DNA of 64,000 nt from Hydrogenophaga crocea (GCF_011388215.1 NZ_CP049989.1:1736001-1800000), one strand, 5' to 3'; numbered from the stretch's first letter, positions 8,316-17,352 are shown. Program-made: numbers and translations. The notes: generated by a model not told the origin, from the sequence alone.

Positions 8316-10097
8316 ATGTACCGCTACAACGACTTCGACCGCCAATTCGTCCAACTGCGCGCCGCCCAGTACCGCGACCAGCTCCAGCGCTGGCAGGCCG
8401 GCACCCTGTCCGACGACGCCTTCAAGCCGCTGCGCCTGCAGAACGGCTGGTACATCCAGCGCTTCGCGCCCATGCTGCGCGTGGCCGTGCCCTACGGCGA
8501 CATCAACAGCGAACAGCTGCGCGTGCTGGCCCGCGTGGCGCGCGAGTTCGACCACAAGGAAGCGCACGACACCAGCAAGGCCAACGCCGCGCTGGCCGAC
8601 GTGCCCTCGCTGCCCGACCGCACCGCGCACTTCACCACGCGCTCCAACGTGCAGTTCAACTGGATCCCGATCGAGCGCTCGGCCGACGTGATGGACCTGC
8701 TGGCCTCGGTGGGCCTGCACGGCATCCAGACCAGCGGCAACTGCATCCGCAACACCACCACCGATGCGCTCGCGGGCATCGCCGTGGACGAGGTGGCCGA
8801 CCCGCGCCCCTTCGCCGAGCTGCTGCGCCAATGGAGCACGCTGCACCCCGAGTTCGCCTTCCTGCCGCGCAAGTTCAAGGTGGCCATCACCGGCGCGCGC
8901 GAAGACCGCGCCGCCACGCCCTGGCACGACGTGGGCCTGCGCCTGTGGCACAACGTGGACGGCGAGCTGGGCTTCCAGGTGCGCGTGGGCGGCGGCATGG
9001 GCCGCACGCCCATCATCGGCACGGTGATCCGCGAGTTCCTGCCCTGGCACCAGATGCGCAACTACCTCGAAGCGATCGTGCGTGCCTACAACCGCTTCGG
9101 CCGCCGCGACAACGCCTACAAGGCGCGCATCAAGATCCTCGTGAAGGCCGAAGGCCAGGCCTTCGCCGATGCGGTGGAAGCCGAGTACCGCGACATCCTC
9201 GACAAAGACGGCGCGCCGCACACCATCACCCAGGCCGAGCTCGACCGCCTCACCGCCTTCTTCGCGCCGCCGCCCGCGAGCTGCGACCGCAAGAGCGCCG
9301 ATGCCAAGATCGCCCACATCCTCAAGGCCGCGGCCGAGGACGACCTGGAGTTCAGCCGCTGGCTCACGCGCAACGTGAAGCCGCACCAGAACCCCGACCT
9401 GCGCGCCGTCACGCTGTCGTTCAAGCGCGTGGGCCAGGCGCCCGGCGACGCCACCGCCGAACAGCTCGAACGCGCGGCCGACCTGGCCGACCGCTTCTCC
9501 AGCGGCGAAGCGCGCGTGACGCACGAGCAGAACCTGCTGCTGCCCTGGGTGCGCTGCGACCAGCTCCCCGAGCTCTGGCGCGAGGCGCGCCGGCTCGGCC
9601 TGGCCAAACCCAACATCGGCCTGCTCACCGACATGATCGCCTGCCCCGGCGGCGACTTCTGCGACCTCGCCAACGCGCGCTCGCTGCCGATCGCACAGGC
9701 CGTGCTCTCGCGCTACACCGACCTCGACGAGCTGCACGACCTGGGCGAGATCGACCTGCACATGAGCGGCTGCATCAACAGCTGCGGCCACCACCACAGC
9801 GGCCACATCGGCATCCTCGGCGTCGACAAGGACGGCCAGGAGTGGTACCAGGTGACGCTGGGCGGCTCCGACGGCACGCGCCTGTCGGGCGCGGCCACGC
9901 CGGGCAAGGTGATCGGCCCCTCGTTCGCCGCCAGCGAAGTGCCCGAGGTGCTCGAAGCCGTGCTCGACACCTACCGCGCGCAGCGCGAGGCCGACGAGAC
10001 CTTCATCGCCACGCTGCGCCGCGTCGGCATCGAGCCGTTCAAGACCGCCGCCAACGCGGTGCGCAGCGCCACCGCGCGCACGACCGAAACCGCCTGA
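8316..10097 (+). CDS. cysI: sulfite reductase hemoprotein (nitrite/sulfite reductase family)
   Basis: Catalytic subunit that reduces sulfite to sulfide with six electrons, 593 aa. The siroheme/[4Fe-4S] ligands are all present: Cys443 and Cys449 in CPGGDFC, and Cys486 and Cys490 in CINSC. The sulfite-binding arginine segments (TTRSNVQFNW, TSGNCIRN) lie in the N-terminal half. No flavoprotein partner CysJ is encoded in the window, and the length fits ferredoxin-dependent or stand-alone enzymes. It sits between the TSUP permease and DUF934 in one operon. The ferredoxin and FNR at 13584-14967 are the likely electron source (inference from context). Confidence 0.93.
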   Translation: MYRYNDFDRQFVQLRAAQYRDQLQRWQAGTLSDDAFKPLRLQNGWYIQRFAPMLRVAVPYGDINSEQLRVLARVAREFDHKEAHDTSKANAALADVPSLPDRTAHFTTRSNVQFNWIPIERSADVMDLLASVGLHGIQTSGNCIRNTTTDALAGIAVDEVADPRPFAELLRQWSTLHPEFAFLPRKFKVAITGAREDRAATPWHDVGLRLWHNVDGELGFQVRVGGGMGRTPIIGTVIREFLPWHQMRNYLEAIVRAYNRFGRRDNAYKARIKILVKAEGQAFADAVEAEYRDILDKDGAPHTITQAELDRLTAFFAPPPASCDRKSADAKIAHILKAAAEDDLEFSRWLTRNVKPHQNPDLRAVTLSFKRVGQAPGDATAEQLERAADLADRFSSGEARVTHEQNLLLPWVRCDQLPELWREARRLGLAKPNIGLLTDMIACPGGDFCDLANARSLPIAQAVLSRYTDLDELHDLGEIDLHMSGCINSCGHHHSGHIGILGVDKDGQEWYQVTLGGSDGTRLSGAATPGKVIGPSFAASEVPEVLEAVLDTYRAQREADETFIATLRRVGIEPFKTAANAVRSATARTTETA

Positions 10098-10107
10098 GGA
10101 CCGCGCC

Positions 10108-10503
10108 ATGACCATCGAACTCTTCCTGGCCGACCGCTTCACCCCCGCCGAGAGCGAGGCCGAGCGCCGCGTGCTCGCCAACACCGACGACCCGCGCGAG
10201 ACCGACCTCACGGGCGTGCGCGTGGTGGAGCTGCAATTCCCCAAGTTCACCGACGGCCGCGCCTTCAGCCAGGCCTTTCTGCTGCGCCGCCGCCTGGGCT
10301 TCACGGGCGAGATCCGCGCCACCGGCGACGTGCTGATCGACCAGGTGCTGCAGATGCAGCGCAGCGGCTTCACGCAGGCCGTGCTGGCCGCGGGCCAGGA
10401 CCTGGCCCACGCGCAGCGCCTGCTCGCGCACTACCCCGGCTTCTACCAGGGCGATGCGGTGCACACCGCGCCACAAACCGCCGCATCAGCCGCCGCCGCC
10501 TGA
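10108..10503 (+). CDS. DUF934 family protein of the sulfite reductase operon
   Basis: A 131-aa soluble protein of the DUF934 family, which is regularly found beside cysI in proteobacteria that lack cysJ. Recognisable parts are FADGRAFSQA-like (here FTDGRAFSQAFLLRRRLGFTGEIRATGDVLIDQ) and LAHYPGFYQGDA near the end. Its biochemical role is not established; a part in sulfite reductase assembly or electron delivery is a guess from neighbourhood. It lies 10 nt after cysI and 10 nt before cysH, with an Ala-rich tail of about ten residues. Confidence 0.8.
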   Translation: MTIELFLADRFTPAESEAERRVLANTDDPRETDLTGVRVVELQFPKFTDGRAFSQAFLLRRRLGFTGEIRATGDVLIDQVLQMQRSGFTQAVLAAGQDLAHAQRLLAHYPGFYQGDAVHTAPQTAASAAAA

Positions 10504-10513
10504 GGACCGCCCC

Positions 10514-11251
10514 ATGAGTGCCATCGACCTCTACGACCGCCCCTCGGCCGATTTCGACACCAAGGTGCAGCGCGCCATTGCACTGCTGCAGGCGCAGGCC
10601 GCGCTGCACCCGCGGCTGACCCAGGCATCCAGCCTGGGCGCCGAAGACATGGTGGTCACGCACCTGATCCACCTGGCCGGCATCGAGGCCAGCGTGTTCG
10701 TGCTCGACACCGGCAAGCTGCACGCCGAAACCCTGGCGCTGATCCCGCGGATCGAGCAGCGCTACGCCACCGCCGTGCGCGTGTTCCGCCCGCAGCACGA
10801 AGCCGTGGTGCACTTCGTGCGCCAGAACGGCGACGACGCGATGTACCGCAGCATCGAGCTGCGCAAGGCCTGCTGCGACGTGCGCAAGATGGAGCCGCTG
10901 GCGCGCGCCCTCGACGGCCACGACGGCTGGATCACCGGCCTGCGCCGCGAGCAGTCGAACGCACGCGCCGACGTGGGCGAGGTGGTGCAGGAGCCCGCGC
11001 GCGTGAAGCTCAACCCCCTGGTCGACTGGACCTGGGGCGATGTGTGGCATTTCATCGCCACGCACCAGTTGCCCTACAACGAACTGCACGACCGCTTCTT
11101 CCCCAGCATCGGCTGCGAGCCCTGCACCCGCGCCATCAGCGTCGGCGAGGACTTCCGCGCCGGCCGCTGGTGGTGGGAGCAGGAAAGCGCCAAGGAATGC
11201 GGCCTGCATGTGCAAGCCGCCGTGTCCTCTCTTGATCGGACCCCCGCATGA
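10514..11251 (+). CDS. cysH: adenylylsulfate (APS) reductase, [4Fe-4S] type
   Basis: A 245-aa reductase that turns adenylyl sulfate into sulfite with thioredoxin as donor. The [4Fe-4S] ligands that separate APS from PAPS reductases are present: Cys120-Cys121 (KACCDVRK) and Cys201/Cys204 (GCEPC). The catalytic cysteine is Cys229 in ECGLH. APS rather than PAPS is therefore the expected substrate, in line with the absence of cysC and of a CysC domain on CysN. A GAGGA Shine-Dalgarno precedes the ATG, and the stop overlaps the cysD start in ATGA. Confidence 0.92.
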   Translation: MSAIDLYDRPSADFDTKVQRAIALLQAQAALHPRLTQASSLGAEDMVVTHLIHLAGIEASVFVLDTGKLHAETLALIPRIEQRYATAVRVFRPQHEAVVHFVRQNGDDAMYRSIELRKACCDVRKMEPLARALDGHDGWITGLRREQSNARADVGEVVQEPARVKLNPLVDWTWGDVWHFIATHQLPYNELHDRFFPSIGCEPCTRAISVGEDFRAGRWWWEQESAKECGLHVQAAVSSLDRTPA

Positions 11252-12234
11252 ACGCCCGCACCGAACCCGCCGTGGTCGAAACCGCCCTTTTGCACGATTC
11301 GCACGATTCGCACGAGATGCAGGCCTCGGCCCACCAGCTGAGCAACGCCCACCTCGACGCGCTCGAAGAGGAAACCATCTTCATCCTGCGCGAAGTGGCC
11401 GGCGCCTTCGAACGCCCCGCGCTGCTGTTCTCGGGCGGCAAAGACTCGCTGGTGATGCTCAAGTGCGCCGAGAAGGCCTTTGGCGCGGGCCGCATCCCCT
11501 ACCCGCTGCTGATGATCGACACCGGCCACAACTTCCCCGAGGTGACCGACTTCCGCGACCAGCGCGCCCAGGAGCTGGGCGCCGAGCTGATCGTGCGCAG
11601 CGTGGAAGACTCGATGAAGCGCGGCACGGTGCGCCTGGCCCACCCGGGCGAGAGCCGCAACGTGCACCAGTCGGTCACGCTGCTCGAAGCGATCGAGGAA
11701 TTCCGCTTCGACGCGCTGATCGGCGGCGCGCGCCGCGACGAGGAAAAGGCGCGCGCCAAGGAGCGCATCTTTTCGCACCGCGACAGCTTCGGCCAGTGGC
11801 AGCCCAAGGCCCAGCGCCCCGAGCTCTGGACCCTGTTCAACACCCGGCTGCACAGCGGCGAGCACTTCCGCGTGTTCCCCATCAGCAACTGGACCGAGCT
11901 CGACGTGTGGCAGTACATCGCGCGCGAAAACATCGCCCTGCCCTCGATCTACTACACGCACCGCCGCGAAGTGGTGGACCGCCGCGGCCTGCTCGTGCCG
12001 GTGACCGAACTCACCCCGCCGCGCGAGGGCGAGCGGGTGGAGCTGCGCGACGTGCGTTTCCGCACCGTGGGTGACATCACCTGCACCTGCCCGGTGGAGA
12101 GCACCGCCGCGACGCCCCAGGACATCGTGATCGAGACCCTGGCCGCCGAGGTCAGCGAGCGCGGCGCCACGCGCATGGACGACAAGACCAGCGACGCCTC
12201 GATGGAGCGCCGCAAGAAAGAGGGCTACTTCTGA
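11248..12234 (+). CDS. cysD: sulfate adenylyltransferase subunit 2
   Basis: Small subunit of ATP sulfurylase, which activates sulfate to APS. It has 328 aa, with the PP-loop SGGKDS at residues 62-67, the segment LMIDTGHNFPEVTDFRD and the C-terminal end SMERRKKEGYF typical of CysD. It overlaps cysH by 4 nt and cysN by 1 nt (TGATG), so subunit ratios are probably set by translational coupling. The repeated CACGATTCG near the N-terminus encodes HDSHDSHE, a small local duplication. Confidence 0.95.
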   Translation: MNARTEPAVVETALLHDSHDSHEMQASAHQLSNAHLDALEEETIFILREVAGAFERPALLFSGGKDSLVMLKCAEKAFGAGRIPYPLLMIDTGHNFPEVTDFRDQRAQELGAELIVRSVEDSMKRGTVRLAHPGESRNVHQSVTLLEAIEEFRFDALIGGARRDEEKARAKERIFSHRDSFGQWQPKAQRPELWTLFNTRLHSGEHFRVFPISNWTELDVWQYIARENIALPSIYYTHRREVVDRRGLLVPVTELTPPREGERVELRDVRFRTVGDITCTCPVESTAATPQDIVIETLAAEVSERGATRMDDKTSDASMERRKKEGYF

Positions 12235-13538
12235 TGAGCACCGCCACCGCCACCCCCGTCGCCGAAGACACCCGCGCCGCGCTGCGCCTGATCACCTGCG
12301 GCAGCGTCGACGACGGCAAGAGCACCCTGATCGGCCGCCTGCTGGTGGACAGCAAGGCCGTGCTGCAGGACCACCTGGCCGGCGTGCAGCGCCAGGGCCA
12401 GACCGACCTCGCCCTGCTCACCGACGGCCTGTCGGCCGAGCGCGAGCAAGGCATCACCATCGACGTGGCCTACCGCTACTTCAGCACCGAGGCGCGCAAG
12501 TTCATCATCGGCGACGCCCCCGGCCACGAGCAGTACACGCGCAACATGGTCACGGCCGCGAGCAGCGCCGACGCCGCGGTGGTGCTGGTCGACGCCACCA
12601 AGCTCGACTGGCGCAACCCCGCGCTCGCGCTGCTGCCGCAGACGCGCCGCCACAGCCTGCTGCTCAAGCTGCTGCGCGTGCCCTCCGTGGTGTTCGCGGT
12701 GAACAAGCTCGACGCCGTGGAAGACAGCGCCCTGGCCTTCGCGCACATCGGTGCCGCGTTGCGCGCCTTCGCCGTGCAGGCCGAACTCGCCTTCAAGGCC
12801 GTGGTGCCGGTGTCGGCCCTCAAGGGCTGGAACGTGGTCGACGGCCCCGAGGCCGCCGGCTGGTGCGGCTACCAGGGCCCTACGCTGCTCGAACTGCTCG
12901 AACAGCTGCCCGTGACCGCGCCCGACGCCGCGCTGCCGCTGGCCTTTCCGGTGCAGTGGGTGGAGAAGTTCTCGTCCTCGTCGGACACCTCGCAGGGCCG
13001 CCGCGTGTTCTGGGGCCGCGTGGCCGCGGGCACGCTCGCCGCGGGCCAGCGCGTGCGCGTGGCGCCCCACGGCCAGACCGCCGTCGTGGCCCAGGTGCTC
13101 GACCACGTGCGCCAGCCCGGCACCGTGGCCGCGGGCCACAGCGCGGGCATCGTGCTCGACCGCGAGCTCGACGTCTCGCGCGGCGACTGGCTGCTGGCCG
13201 TGGACGAGGCCGGCGAGTCGCTCGCGCCGCAGCGCGAGATCGCCGCCACCCTGGCCTGGCTCGACGACGAGCCCCTGCTGCCCGGCCGCACCTACTGGGC
13301 GCTGCACGGGCACCGCTGGGTCAAGGCCAAGGTCAAGCGCATCGTGCACCAGCTCGACATCCACACCCTGGCCGAGCACGACGCCACCGAGCTGCCGCCC
13401 AACGCCATCGGCCACGTGGAGCTCGCGCTGCAGGAGCCGCTCGCGGTGCAGCCCTTCGTGCGCTCGCGCGCCCTCGGTGCGCTGGTGCTCGTGGACACCG
13501 CCAGCCACCGCACGGCCGCCGCGGTGCTGGTGCGCTGA
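12234..13538 (+). CDS. cysN: sulfate adenylyltransferase subunit 1 (GTPase), without a CysC domain
   Basis: GTPase subunit that drives APS formation by CysD, 434 aa. The G motifs are clear: GSVDDGKST near residue 23, DAPGHEQYTRNM, and NKLD. EF-Tu-like beta-barrel domains follow. The protein ends after these and has no C-terminal APS-kinase extension, unlike CysNC fusions, which agrees with direct APS reduction by the Fe-S CysH. It is the last gene of the tight cys run; 45 nt separate it from fdxA. Confidence 0.94.
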   Translation: MSTATATPVAEDTRAALRLITCGSVDDGKSTLIGRLLVDSKAVLQDHLAGVQRQGQTDLALLTDGLSAEREQGITIDVAYRYFSTEARKFIIGDAPGHEQYTRNMVTAASSADAAVVLVDATKLDWRNPALALLPQTRRHSLLLKLLRVPSVVFAVNKLDAVEDSALAFAHIGAALRAFAVQAELAFKAVVPVSALKGWNVVDGPEAAGWCGYQGPTLLELLEQLPVTAPDAALPLAFPVQWVEKFSSSSDTSQGRRVFWGRVAAGTLAAGQRVRVAPHGQTAVVAQVLDHVRQPGTVAAGHSAGIVLDRELDVSRGDWLLAVDEAGESLAPQREIAATLAWLDDEPLLPGRTYWALHGHRWVKAKVKRIVHQLDIHTLAEHDATELPPNAIGHVELALQEPLAVQPFVRSRALGALVLVDTASHRTAAAVLVR

Positions 13539-13583
13539 GCCCGCCGTAAAATCGCTGTTTTCCGAATTCCCGCCCACCCCACC

Positions 13584-13913
13584 ATGACCCACGTCGTCAC
13601 CGAAGCCTGCATCCGCTGCAAATACACCGACTGCGTCGATGTCTGCCCCGTGGACTGCTTCCGCGAAGGTCCGAACTTCCTCACGATCGACCCCGACGAG
13701 TGCATCGATTGCGCGGTCTGCATCCCCGAGTGCCCGGTGAGCGCGATTTACGCGGAAGAAGACCTGCCCAAGGACCAGCTTCACATGACCGAGCTCAACG
13801 CCGAGCTCGCCAAGCTGCCCACCTGGAAGAGCATCACCAAGCGCAAGGCCCCGCTGCCCGACGCCGAGGAGTGGAAAGACCGCACCGGCAAACTCGGCGA
13901 GCTGATCCGCTGA
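13584..13913 (+). CDS. fdxA: 7Fe ferredoxin FdxA
   Basis: Ferredoxin of 109 aa of the Azotobacter FdI type. The N-terminal cysteines (Cys9, Cys12, Cys17, Cys21, Cys25) and the second cluster Cys40-x2-Cys43-x2-Cys46-x3-Cys50 ([11 protein letters not shown]) fit one [3Fe-4S] and one [4Fe-4S] centre, followed by the usual C-terminal extension. A TAAAAT hexamer at 13547-13552 is a candidate -10, so the gene may also have its own promoter besides read-through from cysN. The next gene, an FNR, starts 2 nt after its stop. Confidence 0.93.
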   Translation: MTHVVTEACIRCKYTDCVDVCPVDCFREGPNFLTIDPDECIDCAVCIPECPVSAIYAEEDLPKDQLHMTELNAELAKLPTWKSITKRKAPLPDAEEWKDRTGKLGELIR

Positions 13914-13914
13914 G

Positions 13915-14967
13915 ATGTCCGACATTGCGCCGATCGAAACCGATGCCCTGGTGATCGGCGCCGGCCCGGCAGGCCTGTGGCAGGTGTTCCAGCTCGGCCT
14001 GCAGGGCATCGCGGCGCAGGTGATCGACGCCTTGCCGCACCTGGGTGGCCAGCTCGCCGAGCTCTACCCCGACAAACCGATCTACGACATCCCCGGCCTG
14101 CCGGTCTGCACCGGCCGTGAGCTGGTGCAGCGCCTGCAGCAGCAGGTGCGGCCGTTCGCGCCCACCCTGCACCTGGGACAGTCGGTGACCACGCTGCAGC
14201 GCGAGGCCGACCAGCGCTGGCGCGTGGGCAGCAGCGCCGGCACCACCTTCCTCGCGCGCACCGTGTTCATCGCCGCGGGCGTGGGCGCGTTCCAGCCCAA
14301 ACGCCTCAAGCTCGAAGGCATCGAGGCCTTCGAGCCCGCCCAGGTGCAGCACCGCCTCGACGACCCCGCGGCCTTCGCGGGCCGGCACGTGGTGGTGCAC
14401 GGCGGCGACGACCTCGCGATCGATTGGGCCCTGCGCCTGCTCGACAGCCCCGCCCCGCCCGCGCGCCTGAGCCTGCTGCACCGCCGCGAGGTGCTGGGCT
14501 CGGACGACCCGGCCGCGCTCGAACGCGTGCAGGCCGCGATCGCCGCAGGCCGCATCGCGCTCGTGGTGGGCCAGCCCACGGGCCTGCGCGCCCAGGCCGG
14601 GCGGCTGCAGGCGCTCGAGCTGCTCGACCCGCAAGGCCAGCCGCAAACCCTGGCGCTCGACCACCTGCTGGTGGCGCTGGGCCTGTCGCCCCGCCTGGGC
14701 CCGGTGGCCGACTGGGGCCTGGCGATGGAGCGCAAGCAGCTCGTGGTCCAGCCCGAGAGCTGCGAAACCAGCGAGGCGGGCCTGTTCGCGGTGGGCGACA
14801 TCAACACCTACCCGGGCAAGAAGAAGCTGATCCTCTGCGGCTTCCACGAGGCCACACTCGCGGCCTTCGCCGCGGCCGCGCAGCTGCGCCCCGACGAGCG
14901 CCTGCCGCTGCAGTACACCACCACAAGCCCCAGGCTCAAACGGCTGCTGGGCGTCGCTCCGGGCTAG
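13915..14967 (+). CDS. ferredoxin--NADP+ reductase, thioredoxin-reductase-like type
   Basis: Flavoprotein of 350 aa of the TrxR-like FNR class (homodimeric, no CxxC redox pair). Motifs are FAD-binding VIGAGPAGLWQVFQLG, LGGQLAELYPDKPIYDIPG, a second nucleotide fold with VHGGDDLAIDWALRL, and the C-terminal FAVGDINTYPGKKKLILCGFHEA. It should pass electrons between NADPH and ferredoxin. It starts directly behind fdxA, so the pair is almost certainly cotranscribed, and the position after the cys genes suggests supply of CysI. A TPP riboswitch begins about 40 nt after its stop. Confidence 0.92.
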   Translation: MSDIAPIETDALVIGAGPAGLWQVFQLGLQGIAAQVIDALPHLGGQLAELYPDKPIYDIPGLPVCTGRELVQRLQQQVRPFAPTLHLGQSVTTLQREADQRWRVGSSAGTTFLARTVFIAAGVGAFQPKRLKLEGIEAFEPAQVQHRLDDPAAFAGRHVVVHGGDDLAIDWALRLLDSPAPPARLSLLHRREVLGSDDPAALERVQAAIAAGRIALVVGQPTGLRAQAGRLQALELLDPQGQPQTLALDHLLVALGLSPRLGPVADWGLAMERKQLVVQPESCETSEAGLFAVGDINTYPGKKKLILCGFHEATLAAFAAAAQLRPDERLPLQYTTTSPRLKRLLGVAPG

Positions 14968-14974
14968 GGCCCGA

Positions 14975-14980
14975 TACAAT
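14975..14980 (+). promoter_or_regulatory. candidate -10 (TACAAT) for the riboswitch-controlled transcript
   Basis: GATACAAT lies about 25-30 nt before the first conserved base of the TPP riboswitch, a normal place for its promoter. No good -35 is visible in the 3' end of the FNR gene. Confidence 0.4.
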
Positions 14981-15004
14981 CCGCGCGCGTTTTCACCAAC
15001 GCAT

Positions 15005-15090
15005 CCGCTAGGGGTGTTGTGGCCTTCGCCGGCCGCGACTGAGAGAGTCCCTTCGAACCTGATTGAGGTAATCCTCGCGCAGGGAAGCAG
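15005..15090 (+). promoter_or_regulatory. TPP riboswitch (THI element)
   Basis: All conserved blocks appear in order: AGGGGTG (15010-15016), CTGAGAGAG (15039-15047), CCCTTCGAACCTGAT (15049-15063), then GGTAAT (15067-15072) and GCGCAGGGAA (15077-15086). GCT at 15007-15009 can pair with AGC at 15086-15088 to close P1. A variable hairpin (GGCC-TTCG-CCGGCC region, 15021-15034) fills the middle. Thiamin pyrophosphate binding should lower expression of the receptor gene that follows. A short stem CCGCAC-GCC-GTGCGG (15105-15119) downstream could be part of the expression platform. Confidence 0.93.
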
Positions 15091-15171
15091 CAGCGAAGCA
15101 GCCACCGCACGCCGTGCGGCCCCGGCCGCCCGCCACGCCCACCTGCCATGGACCGTCACCGGACCCACCAC

Positions 15172-17352
15172 ATGGCAACGCACAACCGATTCCGTCTGCT
15201 CCCCGTGGCCCTCGCGGCCGCGCTGTGCGCCACCGCGCACGCCCAGCCCGCCCAGCCCGCCCCGCGCGCCGACACCACGCTCGCGCCCGTCACCATCCGC
15301 AGCGCCGCGCAAGACGCCACGGCCGACGTCACCGGCTTCGGCGACCAGCCGCTGTCGTCGACCCCGGTGAGCGCCACCGTGGTCGGCAGCGATGCCATCG
15401 CCGACAGCGGCGCGCGCACGCTGCGCGACCTCTACCGCTTCGACAGCTCGGTGGGCGACGCCTACAACGCCGCGGGCTACTACGACTACGCGAGCGTGCG
15501 CGGCTTCGTGCTCGACCCGAGCTACAACTACCGCCGCGACGGCCTGCCCATCAGTGCCGAAACCAGCCTCTCGCTCGAACACCTCGAGCGTGTGGAACTG
15601 CTCAAGGGCACCAGCGGCATTCAGGCTGGCACCAGCGCGCCCGGCGGCCTGTTCAACGCCGTGGTCAAGCGCCCCACCAACGAGCCGCTGCGCCGCTTGC
15701 GCGCCGAGGTCAACAGCAACGGCAATGCGCTCACCCACCTCGACCTGGGCGGCCGGCTCGCCGAAGGCGACTTCGGCTACCGCCTCAACCTCGCGGGCGA
15801 ACGGCTCAAGGGCGAGGCGCGCGGCACCGAGGGCTGGCGCGGCCTGGCCGCGCTCGCGGTCGACGCGCGCCTCTCGCGCGACAGCCTGCTCGAAGCCGAG
15901 TTCGAACTCTCGCGCCGCCGCCAGCCCAGCGTGCCGGGCCTGAGCCTGCTCGGCAACGCGCTGCCGCCGGCCGACCCCAAGATCAACATCAACACCCAGC
16001 CCTGGAGCCAGCCAGTGGACTTCCGCAACTTCAGCGGCAGCCTGCGCTACACCCAGGCCATCGACGCGCGCTGGAATTGGCAGGCCCAGCTCGGCACGCA
16101 GCGCCTGCGCACCGACGACTTCCTCGCCTACCCGTTCGGCTGCTTCGACGCCGGCAGCGGCACCTACTATGCCGACCGCTACTGCCCCAACGGCGACTTC
16201 GATCTCTACGACTTCCGCAGCCTCAACGAGAAGCGCAACACCACCGCCGCGCAGTGGCGCATCAACGGCCAGTTCGAGACCGGCGCCGTGGGCCACAAGC
16301 TCTCGGCCGGCGTGCTCACCAGCCGGCTGCGTGTGCGCGGCCAGCCTCAGGCCGACAACAACGCCGCCGTGGGCACGGGCAACCTTTTCACGCTGCCCAC
16401 GCTGCCCGCCGACCCGAGCTTCACCGACCCCTTCACCAACCGCACCGAACGCAGCACCGAGTTCTTCGCCACCGACGTGATCCAGTGGACGCCCGCGCTG
16501 CAGACCTGGCTGGGCCTGCGCCACACGCGCCTGGACCGCCAGAGCGTGCGCACCGACGGCAGCCGCGCCACTGACTACAGCCAGGACTTCACCACGCCCT
16601 GGCTCGCCATGAGCGTGAAGCTCAGCCCCGTGCACACGGCCTACGCGAGCTGGGGCCAGGGCGTGGAGTCGGAGGTGGTGGCGGGCCGCGCGCGCTACAC
16701 CAACAACGGCGAGGCCCTGCCCGCGCTCAAGAGCGACCAGTGGGAGATCGGCGTCAAGGCCGACGACGGCCGCTCGCGCTGGCACGCCACGCTGTTCAAT
16801 GTGGCGCGTCCGGTGTCGGCCGACCGCCTCAACACCGGCGCCAGCTGCAGCGACAGCACGCCGGGCTCGTGCACGCGCGTGATCGATGGCGAAGCGCGCC
16901 ACCGCGGCCTCGAACTCGGGGGCGGCCGCCGCAGCGGTGCGTGGTCGTACGACACCAGCGTGACCTGGATCGACGCCGAGCGCCGCGACTCGGTGCTCAC
17001 GCCCGCGCTCAACGGCAAGCGCCCCACCAACGTGCCGCAATGGGTGCTGCGCGCCAACCTCGGCTACAGCGTGGCCGCGGTGCCGGGCCTGCGCCTGGGC
17101 GCGCACCTCTCGCACGAAGGCAACCGCACGGTGCTGCCCGACGAGTCGATCAAGATCCCGTCGTGGACGCGTGTGGACGCCTCGCTGCGCTACGACACGC
17201 GCCTCATGAACCGACCCACCACCTGGACCGTGGCGATCCACAACCTGTTCGACCGCCGCTACTTCCAGGAATCGCCCTACCAGTACGAACACGTCTACCT
17301 GTTCCCCGGCGCCTCGCGCACCCTGCGCGTGGCGATGGACACCGCTTTCTGA
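15172..17352 (+). CDS. TonB-dependent outer-membrane receptor under TPP control
   Basis: Outer-membrane beta-barrel receptor of 726 aa. A signal peptide (MATHNRFRLLPVALAAALCATAHA) is followed by a plug domain with LEHLERVELLKGTSGIQ and GGLFNAVVKRP, then a barrel ending in aromatic Phe (VAMDTAF). By sequence alone it resembles FhuA-type siderophore receptors. The TPP riboswitch directly upstream instead argues for uptake of thiamin or a thiamin precursor. An in-frame ATG at 15148 would add eight residues before the signal peptide; 15172 is preferred. No other thiamin gene lies nearby. A tRNA-Asn follows. Confidence 0.88.
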   Translation: MATHNRFRLLPVALAAALCATAHAQPAQPAPRADTTLAPVTIRSAAQDATADVTGFGDQPLSSTPVSATVVGSDAIADSGARTLRDLYRFDSSVGDAYNAAGYYDYASVRGFVLDPSYNYRRDGLPISAETSLSLEHLERVELLKGTSGIQAGTSAPGGLFNAVVKRPTNEPLRRLRAEVNSNGNALTHLDLGGRLAEGDFGYRLNLAGERLKGEARGTEGWRGLAALAVDARLSRDSLLEAEFELSRRRQPSVPGLSLLGNALPPADPKININTQPWSQPVDFRNFSGSLRYTQAIDARWNWQAQLGTQRLRTDDFLAYPFGCFDAGSGTYYADRYCPNGDFDLYDFRSLNEKRNTTAAQWRINGQFETGAVGHKLSAGVLTSRLRVRGQPQADNNAAVGTGNLFTLPTLPADPSFTDPFTNRTERSTEFFATDVIQWTPALQTWLGLRHTRLDRQSVRTDGSRATDYSQDFTTPWLAMSVKLSPVHTAYASWGQGVESEVVAGRARYTNNGEALPALKSDQWEIGVKADDGRSRWHATLFNVARPVSADRLNTGASCSDSTPGSCTRVIDGEARHRGLELGGGRRSGAWSYDTSVTWIDAERRDSVLTPALNGKRPTNVPQWVLRANLGYSVAAVPGLRLGAHLSHEGNRTVLPDESIKIPSWTRVDASLRYDTRLMNRPTTWTVAIHNLFDRRYFQESPYQYEHVYLFPGASRTLRVAMDTAF

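Noticed and set aside
7167..10373. Open frame of 1068 codons on the minus strand opposite the TSUP permease and cysI
   Set aside because: Shadow of the sulfur operon; no recognisable motif, and it crosses the divergent promoter region.
11280..11310. CACGATTCG repeated in cysD as a regulatory repeat
   Set aside because: It is only two and a half copies in frame inside the coding region and is better read as a small codon duplication (HDS repeats).
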